Shown: positions 1 to 9,422 of the stretch, one piece after another
Numbering within the stretch: position 1 is the first letter of the stretch
How the letters are laid out: each line of letters opens with the position of its first letter
Source: Prochlorococcaceae cyanobacterium jk18x1bzbins.87
GTDB lineage: Bacteria; Cyanobacteriota; Cyanobacteriia; PCC-6307; Cyanobiaceae
NCBI GenBank assembly: GCA_022826535.1
Contig: JAJDUS010000051.1
Coordinates: 1 to 33,480 of the forward strand
Direction: 5' to 3'
Length of the DNA: 33,480 nucleotides
Position numbers and translations under genes: made by a program
The notes under the pieces: generated by a model
The model's database searches: none
Told to the model about the DNA's origin: nothing
What the model saw: only the letters and a program-made list of their open reading frames with translations

Positions 1-555
1 CCCAAGAGAGCACCAGGAGGAGATGGGTGATGGCCCAGTTGTTGGGGCTCAGCGCAGAGCAGGTTGATGGCATCCGCCCTTTGTTTCCCAAGGAACGGGG
101 TGGGAAGCGGGTGGAGGACAGGAAGGTGTTAAGCGGCATCATCCCTGTCATTCAGAAGGGGCTGCGCTGGGTGGATGCCCCCGGCCGCCTATGGCCCCCA
201 CAAAACCCTCTACAACCGTTTTCGCCGCTGGTCAGACAAGGGTATTTTTGATCTGATCTTTGACCTGCCGCCTGCGGCCACGGTGATCGGGGATCAAGGG
301 TATGACAGGGACAAAATCCGTCAGATGCTGTCCCAGCAGGGCATCACGCTTTGCATCCCGCCCCGTCGCTGCCGCAGGAAACCAGTGCATTACAGCAAGA
401 GATTGTATCGCAAGCGTCATAAAATTCGAGAATCTTTTTTCCCCACTGTAAAGACTGGCGGCCCATTGCAACCCGCTGCGACCGCTGCGCCCACGCCTTC
501 CATTCTGCCATCCTCCTGGCCGCCACTGTCCTCTTCTGGTGATGAGTCCTGGCCC
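1..555 (+). mobile_element. IS5/IS427-like element copy A, left end cut by window, internally deleted transposase
   Basis: Same nucleotide sequence as copies at 6381-7257 and 29089-29622; transposase C-terminus 'YDRDKIRQMLSQQGIT...KRHKI..'; right end ..GTCCTGGCCC followed by TA. Confidence 0.85.
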
Positions 556-568
556 TAGGGGGTGTGGA

Positions 569-826
569 TCAACCAGGCTCAAGGCGAACAGCGTACCACT
601 GCACCCGCTGGCCAGGAGCCACTTCCAGTTCACAAGCGGTATCCAAAAGATGGGCAGCCCGGGTTAAGGCATCGTGAAGGTGGTCAAGGCCAGCAGGAAC
701 ATGGTCCATTGCAGCAAGGGTCCGTGCCAGCCAAGCGGCGGTTTCCGCCTGATCAGCCATCCACTCCGCTTTGCCGGGCTCCAGGATCACATAGTGGTCC
801 ATGGCCCAAATGATGGGATCAGCCAT
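569..826 (-). CDS. CRR7 (chlororespiratory reduction 7) family protein
   Basis: MADPIIWAMDHYVILEPG...LLDTACELEVAPGQRVQWYAVRLEPG matches the remembered cyanobacterial CRR7 pattern (LLDTxCEL..GxxxQWYAVRLE); start overlaps the stop of the upstream GST gene. Confidence 0.7.
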   Translation of the reverse strand: MADPIIWAMDHYVILEPGKAEWMADQAETAAWLARTLAAMDHVPAGLDHLHDALTRAAHLLDTACELEVAPGQRVQWYAVRLEPG

Positions 827-1538
827 CACGCCCCACAGCCCCATAGAGCTGATCCCGCCAGGCAAACAGGGGTTCAAACAAGGGATGATCGGCGATGCCG
901 GAAACACCGCGGCCTGCCAGATCGGTGCCGGCCGTGGCGGGAAACTTCAGCCCATAGAGTTGGGCCGCCACAGCCAGATCGGCCACACAGTTCTGTGGGC
1001 CAACCAGGGGCCCACCACTGGCCACAAGCGTTGTCAGTTGCTCCAAGGCGTGCTTGAGTTGTTGAAGACCTGCATGGTGAAGCAGATGGCTGACACCCGA
1101 CACCATGCCCCCCGGAAGCGCCCCCAGCACATCCCGCAAGGGACCCGGCGTGGCCTGGGGGAGGAGGGCTTTGCGCAGGTGGTTGTCCTGGCTGATGGCC
1201 TGGAGAAGGGCGATGCGGGCCCCGTGGGCCAAGGTTGTATCGGCCCAGTTCTCCCACAGCAGGGCCCGGGCGCGCTCCTGGGGGTCTTCAGGAAGCAGAG
1301 GGGGCTCAGGAGCCTTGTTGTCCAGGTGACGGGCGATGGCCGCGGACCCTGCCACCAACACATCTCCATCTTGCAGCACCGGAACTTGTCGCTGCCCGGA
1401 GCGGCGAAAGAGATCCACTTGGCCCACCCCAGGGGTCACCTCTTCCATGACGTAAGGAATTCCCTTGGCATTCAGCAACAGCCGGGCTTTTTCACAAAAT
1501 GGGGAGTGACGGAATTGAAAAAGTTTCACAGGAGGCAT
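819..1538 (-). CDS. glutathione S-transferase family protein
   Basis: MPPVKLFQFRHSPFCEKARLLLNAKGIPY..., thioredoxin-like N-terminal GST domain with a C-terminal helical domain. Confidence 0.85.
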   Translation of the reverse strand: MPPVKLFQFRHSPFCEKARLLLNAKGIPYVMEEVTPGVGQVDLFRRSGQRQVPVLQDGDVLVAGSAAIARHLDNKAPEPPLLPEDPQERARALLWENWADTTLAHGARIALLQAISQDNHLRKALLPQATPGPLRDVLGALPGGMVSGVSHLLHHAGLQQLKHALEQLTTLVASGGPLVGPQNCVADLAVAAQLYGLKFPATAGTDLAGRGVSGIADHPLFEPLFAWRDQLYGAVGRDG

Positions 1539-1598
1539 TGATGATTTGGCAAAGTCTTTCCCATGCTCGCGGGCAAACCACAGTTTTGGGATGATGCC

Positions 1599-1808
1599 AT
1601 GGGAAATCTGCTCGCCACCCTGACCAAGTACCCCCGCTTTCTGCTGGGATTTATCCTGGGAATCTTTCTCTCTGCCGTCAAGCCCTTTCTGGCTTGGGGG
1701 CGGCGCAGTCCCATTGCGGCCGTGGCCCTGATGGGTGCCGTCATCAGTGGCTTGATCTGTCTCGTGCAGATTCTGGATGCCATGCTTGTGGTTTCAGGAG
1801 AGGCCTGA
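1599..1808 (+). CDS. DUF751 family small membrane protein (Ycf33-like)
   Basis: MGNLLATLTKYPRFLLGFILGIFLSAVKPFLAW...; pattern of cyanobacterial DUF751, directly upstream of rbfA. Confidence 0.65.
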   Translation: MGNLLATLTKYPRFLLGFILGIFLSAVKPFLAWGRRSPIAAVALMGAVISGLICLVQILDAMLVVSGEA

Positions 1809-1811
1809 GCC

Positions 1812-2189
1812 ATGGCGCAAGGGCGACGGGTCACGCGGGTGGCGGCCCTGATCAAGCGGGAGCTGGGTCAGATGCTGGGGGGGCAACTGAGGGATGAGCG
1901 GTTGACCCGCTCCATCATCACCATCACCACTGTGGACGTGAGTGGGGATCTGCAGCATTGCAAGGTGTTTGTCAGTCTCTATGGAGAGGAGGCGGGACAG
2001 GAGGCGGCTCTCAATGGTCTGAAGGCCGCCAGCGGCTTCCTGCGGACCCAGTTGAGCCGCCGTCTGGAGTTGAGGCGGTGTCCCAAGATCTGGTTTTACC
2101 AGGACAAGGGAATGGCAGCCGCCACAACCGTGCTCAACCTTCTTGAGAAACTCCGGCAGCAGAAGCCTTCAGGGGGACCTGAAAGCTGA
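1812..2189 (+). CDS. rbfA: ribosome-binding factor A
   Basis: RVTRVAALIKRELGQML...LRDERLTRSIITITTVDVSGDLQHCKVFVSLYG. Confidence 0.93.
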   Translation: MAQGRRVTRVAALIKRELGQMLGGQLRDERLTRSIITITTVDVSGDLQHCKVFVSLYGEEAGQEAALNGLKAASGFLRTQLSRRLELRRCPKIWFYQDKGMAAATTVLNLLEKLRQQKPSGGPES

Positions 2190-2342
2190 TGAACAAGCAG
2201 GCCTGTGGCTGGGCTCACGCTTGCTGGCTCCCTCATGCTGACCCAGGGTCAGCAGGTTGAGGAGAGCTTGGCGATCCTCTTGGTCAAGCTCCCCGTGGCA
2301 ATCCCAATCGAGCGTGAACAGTGTGGAGTCAAGGAGCAGCAT
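2169..2342 (-). CDS. possible small ORF (57 aa), not in supplied track
   Basis: Hand translation: MLLLDSTLFTLDWDCHGELDQEDRQALLNLLTLGQHEGASKREPSHRPACSSAFRSP*. Confidence 0.3.
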   Translation of the reverse strand: MLLLDSTLFTLDWDCHGELDQEDRQALLNLLTLGQHEGASKREPSHRPACSSAFRSP

Positions 2343-2528
2343 GAGGGGGGCGGAGCCTTCCGAATCTGATCAAATTATTCCCTGGAAAGGAAAAGATTCT
2401 CCGTGAGTTCAGAATCATTTAAGATATGAACGGCATTGTACTAGTGTGCCCCCTGGCCGTGGTGGGTAGTGGGCAATACTGGTGTTCGGCAAGATAAGCA
2501 CTACTTTTGCTGGAGCGCCTCAGCGTTG

Positions 2529-3428
2529 ATGTCCCGTGATCTTGGCTTTGCACTGCTGAAACTCTTGCTGTCCATCGGTCTCACCATTGCTGCGGTGAGA
2601 CTGCTGGTCATCAACGGCCTGGAGAGGCTTGCCCAGACTCTGGGGTGGTCAGCCAAAACCAAGGGACAGATCCTGGGCTATGCCACCAGCCTGCCGGAGT
2701 TGGTGGCGGTGTTGGCCACAGCGGTCAATGGCAGGGAGAGCTTGGCGGGAGGCTTTTGGAATATCGCCTCCAGCAACGTGATCAATCTGGTGCTGTTTCT
2801 GACCGCCGTGGTATTTTACCTGCGCCACTGGGAGCTGTTTAACCCTCGCTTCATTGAGGAAATCAGCTTTTGTGCATTTTCTGTACTGTTGCCCCTGGTG
2901 CTGGCCGCCACCGGCGTCCCCCCTTCTCTGGTGCTAGGACTGGCTTTGCTGAGCTGCTTTCTGGGCTATCAGCTCCTGGACCATAATCTGGCGGAATTGC
3001 AGGGGAAGCGGGGCCAGGAGGCCAATGCCCAGGCCCCCGGTGGCGCCCAAGAGATGGCAATGGAGCAGACGCCACCCAACCAGGGGACAGCCCTTGTCCT
3101 GTTGCTGATGGGAATTGTGGCCCTCGCCGTCACTGGCCACAGCTTGGGGAACAGTGCCGAATTGCTCATTGAGGCCATCCAATTGCCTGCCTGGCTGGTG
3201 GGCTGTTGCCTGGGTCTGGTCACGTCACTTCCGGAACTCACATCCTTCTTTGATCTCTACGGCCGTAGTACAGGCCAGGCGGAGACCCGCAGGCTTGAGG
3301 CCACCCAGGCCAATCTGGACACCCTGGTGAGTTCCAACATGGCCAATATCGGTCTCATCTACCCCTTGGGGTTGGTGGCCTTTCAACTGAGTGAGTGGCT
3401 GGGGCTGGACGGGCTGATTGGGGCTTAG
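2529..3428 (+). CDS. sodium/calcium exchanger family membrane protein
   Basis: Two repeats with GYATSLPELVAVLATAVNG and GLVTSLPELTSFFDLYGRST alpha-repeat motifs; multiple TM segments; stop TAG overlaps IS copy B end. Confidence 0.85.
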   Translation: MSRDLGFALLKLLLSIGLTIAAVRLLVINGLERLAQTLGWSAKTKGQILGYATSLPELVAVLATAVNGRESLAGGFWNIASSNVINLVLFLTAVVFYLRHWELFNPRFIEEISFCAFSVLLPLVLAATGVPPSLVLGLALLSCFLGYQLLDHNLAELQGKRGQEANAQAPGGAQEMAMEQTPPNQGTALVLLLMGIVALAVTGHSLGNSAELLIEAIQLPAWLVGCCLGLVTSLPELTSFFDLYGRSTGQAETRRLEATQANLDTLVSSNMANIGLIYPLGLVAFQLSEWLGLDGLIGA

Positions 3429-4327
3429 GGTCAGGCCTCATCACCAGAAGAGGACGGTAGCGGCAGGAGGATGGCAGAATGGAAGATGTGGGCGCAGCCG
3501 CCGTAGCGGGTTGCAATGGGCCGCCAGTCCTTCTGTCGGGAAAAGAGATTCTCGATTTTGTGATCCTTGCGATCCAGCCTCTTGCTGTAATGCACTGGTT
3601 TCTTGCGGCAGCAACCGGGCGTGATGCAAGGCGTGATGCCCTGCTGGACCAGCATCTTACGGATTTTGTTCCTGTCATCCCCTTGATCGCCCATCACCGT
3701 GGCCGTAGGCGGCAGGTCCTCAGCACCAGTGAAGTCACTGCATTGCCCCTCACGCATTTGATCCGATCTTTTCTGAGTTGTCAGCATCCGACTCCGCAGA
3801 GCCGCCTGATGCCCCAGAGCCAGAGGTGCTGATGATTGACGCCACTGGTCTCAAAGCCCGTCCCACGGCGTCCAGCCTCAACAAACGGGGGGTGCCCCCC
3901 GCCTGATTGGTGGCACCAAGGGGGGCATGACCAGCAAGCTCCATGAGGTCTGTGACAGCAAAGGTGGTCCCCTGCGACTCCACCTGCGGAGGGGCAATGC
4001 AGTGGCTTCACCGGTGCCGATGTGGTGCTCAAAGACCTGCCGCCTGCGGCCACGGTGATGGGGGATCAAGGGGATGACAGGGACAAAATCCGTAAGATGC
4101 TGTCCCAGCAGGGCATCACGCCTTGCATTCTGCCCGGTCGCTGCCGCAAGAAATCCAGTATATTACAGCAAGAGATTATATCGTAAGCGTCATAAAATCG
4201 AGAATCTTTTTTCCCGACTGAAAGACTGGCGGCCCATTGCAACCCGCTACGACCGCTGCGCCAACGCCTTCCATTCTGCCATCCTCCTGGCGGCCACTGT
4301 CCTCTTCTGGTTGATGAGTCCTAACCC
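3428..4327. mobile_element. IS5/IS427-like element copy B, rearranged head-to-head (two right ends facing outward)
   Basis: 3428-3757 is the minus-strand 3' half of the transposase; 3758-4327 is a plus-strand portion; both outer edges carry the right terminus (GGGTCAGGCCTCATCACCAGAAGAGG and reverse complement of GGGTTAGGACTCATCAACCAGAAGAGG) flanked by TA. Confidence 0.8.
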
Positions 4328-4335
4328 TAGGACAC

Positions 4336-5589
4336 TTAGGGACGCAGAGGGATGCGGCGCCAGTAGGTGCCATCCTCCACGGCCCTGCTCCGTTGTTGCA
4401 GCGCGGCCATATCTGCTGGAATGACAGTGATCTGCTGCTCCCGTCCTTGCTGCCAGACGGTCAGCCTCAGCCGGCCCCCCACCCCCGCAGCCTCCACGGC
4501 CTTGAGCAACTCCTCCGACTGGGTCACACGGGTTCCCCCCACTGCAAGGATCACATCCCCGGCGCGAAGTCCCGCCTGCTCGGCAGGGCTCAAGGCTAGC
4601 ACATTGAGGACCAGCACCCCTTGACGTTCTGGCAGTTGGAAGCCCCTGTCACTGTTCCGATTGAATTCACGGGCCATCTCAGGCGTCAGGGGACGTAGGC
4701 CGATCCCCACCATGGCATGGCTCACCTTGCCCGTTTGGATCAACTCTTTGGCAATACTGCGGGCCCGATTGATGGGAATGGCGAAGCCCAGGCCAGCCCC
4801 CGGTCCACTGCGGACCAGGGTGTTGATGCCAACCACCTCGCCAGCCGCATTCAGAAGGGGACCACCGGAATTGCCAGGATTGATGGCCGCGTCGGTCTGG
4901 ATCAACTCCAGCCGCTTGTCGGTAATACCCAGCTTGCTGATATTGCGGTTGAGACTGCTGATAATGCCCATGGTGACGGTGTTATCCAGCCCAAAGGGAT
5001 TGCCCACCGCAATGGCCCAGTCCCCCACCTCCATGGCGTCGGAATCCCCCAAGGGGGCCACCGGCAAGGGGGTGGGGGACATCACCCTCACCACTGCCAG
5101 ATCGGTCACGGAGTCCAGGCCCACAACAGCGCCAGTCAAGGTGCGACCATCCGTCAGGCTCACCTCCACCTGATCGCTTCGTTCCACCACATGGGCATTG
5201 GTCAGGATCAAACCTTCCTCGGCAAAGATGACCCCTGTTCCCTGCTCCCGTTGGGTGCGTTGGGTGGGGGGCAGGCCATTCTCAAAGAACTGGTTAAAAA
5301 ACTGATCAAAGAATGGTCCCCCCATGCCCTGGGGGGGCAAGCGGCCAGTGGTCACAGTGCGCACGGTATCAATGCGGACCACAGCGGGACCAACACGGCG
5401 CGCAGCTTGTGTGACAAAAGACTCGGGTGTGATGGGTTCCCGCTGCGCAAACCCTGTGGGGACCACCACCAGCGAGCCAAGCGCCAGACCCAGGGCCAAA
5501 ACGCCAGCACGGCAGCCGAGGTGCGGGAAAGACCGACCCCATGCCGATGGTCGTGGTGCTGGCGTCAGTGGAGGAGATGGAAGTGCCAT
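4336..5589 (-). CDS. HtrA/Deg family trypsin-like serine protease with PDZ domain
   Basis: [32 protein letters not shown] catalytic triad motifs; C-terminal PDZ ([29 protein letters not shown]). Confidence 0.93.
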   Translation of the reverse strand: MALPSPPLTPAPRPSAWGRSFPHLGCRAGVLALGLALGSLVVVPTGFAQREPITPESFVTQAARRVGPAVVRIDTVRTVTTGRLPPQGMGGPFFDQFFNQFFENGLPPTQRTQREQGTGVIFAEEGLILTNAHVVERSDQVEVSLTDGRTLTGAVVGLDSVTDLAVVRVMSPTPLPVAPLGDSDAMEVGDWAIAVGNPFGLDNTVTMGIISSLNRNISKLGITDKRLELIQTDAAINPGNSGGPLLNAAGEVVGINTLVRSGPGAGLGFAIPINRARSIAKELIQTGKVSHAMVGIGLRPLTPEMAREFNRNSDRGFQLPERQGVLVLNVLALSPAEQAGLRAGDVILAVGGTRVTQSEELLKAVEAAGVGGRLRLTVWQQGREQQITVIPADMAALQQRSRAVEDGTYWRRIPLRP

Positions 5590-5615
5590 GATCGTGTAGC
5601 GCGTGTAAGCTAGCC

Positions 5616-5891
5616 ATGAGCCAAATCATCCCCATACTCTACGGACTCTGCTTTGTCTTGCTGTTGGTCCAGGCCATGCGCCTTATGGGGCGCGGTTTTA
5701 GTGCGACCAGCGGCAAGAAAGACCACGCCTCCGCCAGGTCGGTCACCGTTCATCCCGAGTTGCTCGACCAGGAGGGCAATCTCCTGGAGGATGAGTTGCT
5801 CACGGTGCGCTTCACTGGGGATAACGAACCACCAGCAACTACCAGCCCAGGTCAACAGCCGGATGATTCTCCCCCCTTGGCCCCCCGCTAA
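5616..5891 (+). CDS. DUF2973-like small membrane protein
   Basis: [28 protein letters not shown]...[24 protein letters not shown]. Confidence 0.6.
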   Translation: MSQIIPILYGLCFVLLLVQAMRLMGRGFSATSGKKDHASARSVTVHPELLDQEGNLLEDELLTVRFTGDNEPPATTSPGQQPDDSPPLAPR

Positions 5892-5937
5892 AGGTTGAGA
5901 TGGCCATGGCTGTGTCCTGGTCTTTTCCCGGTGTTCC

Positions 5938-6381
5938 ATGCTGAATGAATGCCCCACAAAGGCCCCCTTGGGGTTTCTCACCAATGCACCAGACCCCGTG
6001 AACAAGAGAATGCGAACCGTTGCTGCGGTCTTGAAAGGCCTGAAGCTCCCCCCTCGCTTCCAGCTTCGGCAGGTGAAGGAAAATCCGATTCGCCTTGAGT
6101 TGACGCTGACCCCTGCCTATGGCAAGGCCCCCATCCTGGTGGGCCTGGTGGAGTCCCAGGATCTGGTCACATGGCGTGATCGGGACGGACGGGCCCCCCG
6201 TGACCTGCAAGGCACCTGGGACTGGACTGTTCGCCACGGCGCCGTGAGTACAGGGGGCTGGAATCCCTACTTGAAGGAAGCGCTCCAAACCATGTTTGAG
6301 ACAGGGCTCCCCGCCTATCTCTATGAGGAGGTCACAGGGGAGACCTATCACCCTGTGGATGGGGCCCGGCACGTGCGCTAG
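5938..6381 (+). CDS. conserved hypothetical cyanobacterial protein
   Basis: Uninterrupted ORF with protein-like composition; stop TAG completed by IS copy C. Confidence 0.6.
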   Translation: MLNECPTKAPLGFLTNAPDPVNKRMRTVAAVLKGLKLPPRFQLRQVKENPIRLELTLTPAYGKAPILVGLVESQDLVTWRDRDGRAPRDLQGTWDWTVRHGAVSTGGWNPYLKEALQTMFETGLPAYLYEEVTGETYHPVDGARHVR

Positions 6382-7257
6382 GGTCAGGACCCAGTAATGT
6401 GAGGAGTAGCCCCCTGAGGGTGCCCCAAGGGAGCACCAGGAGGATGGGTGATGGCCTGGTTGTTTGGGCTGAGCCAGGGGCAGGTTGCAGGTATCCGCCC
6501 CTTGTTGCCCAAGGAACGGGTTGTGAAGCGGGTCGATGACAGAAAGGTATTGAGCGGCATCTTCTACGTGACCCGGAGGGATCTGTGCGGGTGGATGCCC
6601 CGGCGGCCGATGGCCCCCACAATCCTCTACAACTGTTGCCGCCGCTCCTCAGACAAGGATATTTTTGATCTGACCTTTTCCGGGTTGCCACCATCCGATC
6701 CGTCAGAACCATCCGATGCCATAGGGCCACCCGATTCCGCAGAGCCGTGCGATGTACCGGAGCCAAAGGTGCTGATGATTGAGGCCACCAATCTCAAGGC
6801 CCATCCCACGGCATCCAGCCTCAGCAAGGGGGGCTGAATCCCGTCTGATGGACGCACCAAGGGGTGCATGACCAGCAAGCTCATGGGGTCTGCGACAGCA
6901 AAGGTCCTCCTCTGCGGCTGGACCTGAGGGAAGGGCAATGGAGTGACTTCACTGGTGCTGATGGCTGCCGCCTGCTGCCGCGGTGATGGGGGATCAAGGG
7001 GATGACAGGGACAAAATCCGCAAGATGCTGGCCCAGCAGGGCACCACGTCTTGCATCCCGTCCCGTCGCTGCCGCAAGCAGCCAGTCCATGACCACAAGA
7101 AAGTCTACCGCAGGTGTCACAAAATCGAGACGCTCTTTTCCCGGCAGAAGGACTGGCGGGCGGCCCATTGCAACCCGCTACCACCGTTGCGTCCACGTCT
7201 TCCCCTCTGCCATCCTCCTGGTCGCCATTGGCCTCTTCTGGTGATGAGGCCTGACCC
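6381..7257 (+). mobile_element. IS5/IS427-like element copy C, degenerate transposase
   Basis: Terminal inverted repeats GGGTCAGGACCCA / GGGTCAGGCCTCAT, TA on both flanks (6379-6380, 7258-7259); DDE-like MIEATNLKAHPTASS and KIETLFSR.KDWR segments in different frames. Confidence 0.85.
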
Positions 7258-7274
7258 TAGGCCGTCCGATCCTG

Positions 7275-7990
7275 GTGAATGACGAGATGCACCGGCAGTG
7301 GTTCTGGCCCAGTGTGCTGGAGCAGTTGTTGCTGCCGCAGCCGCTGCAGCAGGGGCACGCCCAGGCGCTGATGGGGGCTTGGCGATGGGAGGAGTTGGCG
7401 CCGGTGTCGCTGGATTTGCTGCCCCCGGTACTGCAAGGGGGAGGTGTTGGATACCTGCGACACAGGGGGGGACGACGCCGGTACATTACAACACTTCTAC
7501 GGCTGTGGCCGTGACCGCTGCGGCACGTGGGGTCCCCATCGCCAAACATGGCAACAGGAGCCGCCTCAGGCAAGGTGGGGTCAGCCGATGTTCTGGAAGC
7601 CTGGTGGGGGTCAATCTCAAGGCCCCGCCAGCCGCCAGCCTCAATGCTTTGGCACAGGGATGGGGCTCTGTTTTCTCTTCGCCCCGGGATGGCATCCTGA
7701 CCTTGCCAAGCTGGCCCCGTTGCGGCGCAGCCTGGGGATCAGAAGCGTACCGTATTTAACCTTTTGGGGTCATTGGTCAATCCCCCAAGCCCGCCGATCA
7801 GGTGTTGGGTGTTGCGGATGCCGCCCTGTTGAACCCCATGGCCCCGGCCCTGGCCCAGTTGGGGGTGTAGTGCGCCGTTGCGATCCATGGCCATGGGGGG
7901 TTGGACGAAGCGGACCGGATCGGACCCAGGCCGATGGTCCATGTGGTGGCGTTGGCATATCCCACGGGCAAGAGTAAAGACGAAGACCAG
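7275..7990 (+). pseudogene. anthranilate phosphoribosyltransferase family (trpD-like) pseudogene
   Basis: Fragments in three frames: [109 protein letters not shown]; several frameshifts and an in-frame stop. Confidence 0.85.
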
Positions 7991-8314
7991 CTACACCAGG
8001 AGCACCAACAGGTAACGCACTGGGATGGGAATGAATTTCAGGTCAGTGATTCAGGCGACGGGGAAAGGTGTGGGGTGTTTAGCTACCGATTGCGACGGCC
8101 TCGGTTGCCCGAGTTTGAGGGATGGGAGAAATGGGTCTGTCTCTGGGAACCCACCCTGACGCTGAGCTGATGAAACACCCTGGGGCCAGAATTGGTTTGC
8201 AAGACGCCAAGTGACGGTCACAGTCCCGCAAGGGCTGACGGTAGAGAGGCAACAACAGGAATGGTCGGTTTTTCAGCTTCGGCACTTTGCGCTGTAAGTC
8301 TCCAAGCAAAACAA

Positions 8315-8352
8315 TTTCCAGGGTTTACAGCGGAGGCTGCGAACCCTGGAAA
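8315..8352 (-). terminator. probable rho-independent terminator of psaK
   Basis: Perfect 11-bp inverted repeat TTTCCAGGGTT/AACCCTGGAAA with inner CAGC/GCTG stem, followed on the minus strand by AATTGTTTT; about 45 bp past the psaK stop. Confidence 0.6.
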
Positions 8353-8396
8353 CTAAAGACGTGAACGCGGACAGGTGGGTGTGGGCAGGGATCAGA

Positions 8397-8702
8397 TCAG
8401 AGCAGCCCCTGGGCGGCCAGGCCCTGGATGGCGCCAATGCCAAACACGTGACCAAGGCTGGTGGTCCCTAGCACAGCGCCAGCGCTGAAGCCACCAAAAA
8501 ACTTGGCGTCACCGGGCATGGCTGGGCCTACACCGGGTTGCTGAATGGTGGCTTTCCCAATGGCAATGGCTGCCACATTGCATGCCAGCATCACCATGCC
8601 GACCGCAGGAGTCCAGGTGACGGTGGCAGGGGTCAGAGCAAAGAGTGATTCAATCAAAATCCTGGTCCTCCAACAAGGTGTGGGCACAAAGTGCGGTGAC
8701 AT
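8397..8702 (-). CDS. psaK: photosystem I reaction center subunit PsaK
   Basis: TWTPAVGMVMLACNVAAIAIGKATIQQPGVGPAMP...FFGGFSAGAVLGTTSLGHVFGIGAIQGLA; exact start uncertain. Confidence 0.88.
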   Translation of the reverse strand: MSPHFVPTPCWRTRILIESLFALTPATVTWTPAVGMVMLACNVAAIAIGKATIQQPGVGPAMPGDAKFFGGFSAGAVLGTTSLGHVFGIGAIQGLAAQGLL

Positions 8703-8758
8703 TTTTGCCGATCACCCCCAGCCAAACTTGACGTTCCGGGGACACCTGTAAGACTTTT

Positions 8759-9079
8759 TCACTTTCTGTCCAGATCCTTCCCGGCCCCTTGCCGCTGGCG
8801 CCCGGCCTGGGCAAAACCCAGGGCAACCAGCAGGTTGCTGGCGGTCAGGAAAGCCTCGGCACCCCCATGGAGGGGGTCCACATTCGCCAACTGCTGCCCA
8901 AAGCGCAACTGGGCAATTGCCCCAGCCACCACGGTGATCAGGACAAAAACAAGGGTGGCGGCAAATCCCCACCAAGCCAGTGGCGGGAATCGCTGGCTCC
9001 GCCCGGCATACCACAAAAAGACCAAAAAGGGAATGAGGGACAGGGCAAACAGATTGGAGGCCGACAGCAGCGACGCCAT
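8759..9079 (-). CDS. DUF3593 family membrane protein
   Basis: MASLLSASNLFALSLIPFLVFLWYAGRSQRFPPLAWWGFAATLVFV; adjacent to the DUF2499 protein. Confidence 0.65.
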   Translation of the reverse strand: MASLLSASNLFALSLIPFLVFLWYAGRSQRFPPLAWWGFAATLVFVLITVVAGAIAQLRFGQQLANVDPLHGGAEAFLTASNLLVALGFAQAGRQRQGAGKDLDRK

Positions 9080-9084
9080 GGGGA

Positions 9085-9396
9085 TCAGGGGGAAGTGTCG
9101 CGGGAGGGGGCCTGCTGCCACAGCCACCAGGCCGCCAAGGCCAAGGCGCTGTTGCCCAGCAAGGTGGCTGCGGCTTGCATGGTGACCAGCCACTGGAGGC
9201 TGCTGGCATTATCAAACACATGCCATGTGCAGGCGCAGAGGGCGCTCACCAGGGCTGGGGTCATGGCCATGGCCAACCAACACCAGTCCGACTCCCCCCG
9301 TAGTCGCCCGTAGCGCACCACCAGCCCCATGGCCAGGCACCACTCCAGCACGGAGCTGATGTGGATCCACCAAGTGGGGAGGGACAAGGCATGCAT
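9085..9396 (-). CDS. DUF2499 family membrane protein
   Basis: MHALSLPTWWIHISSVLEWCLAMGLVVRYG...WHVFDNASSLQWLVTMQAAATLLGN. Confidence 0.65.
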   Translation of the reverse strand: MHALSLPTWWIHISSVLEWCLAMGLVVRYGRLRGESDWCWLAMAMTPALVSALCACTWHVFDNASSLQWLVTMQAAATLLGNSALALAAWWLWQQAPSRDTSP

Positions 9397-9422
9397 GGGG
9401 AATGCTGGACTGGCCCCTCAGT

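Noticed and set aside
2240-2257. Palindrome GCTGACCC-A-GGGTCAGC after rbfA, possible terminator or IS end
   Set aside because: No T-tract follows, and although it contains GGGTCAG there is no other IS sequence or TA-flanked terminus nearby.
4717-5613. 298-aa plus-strand ORF opposite htrA
   Set aside because: Antisense shadow of a strongly supported HtrA protease; composition (His/Gly/Gln-rich) is typical of antisense frames.
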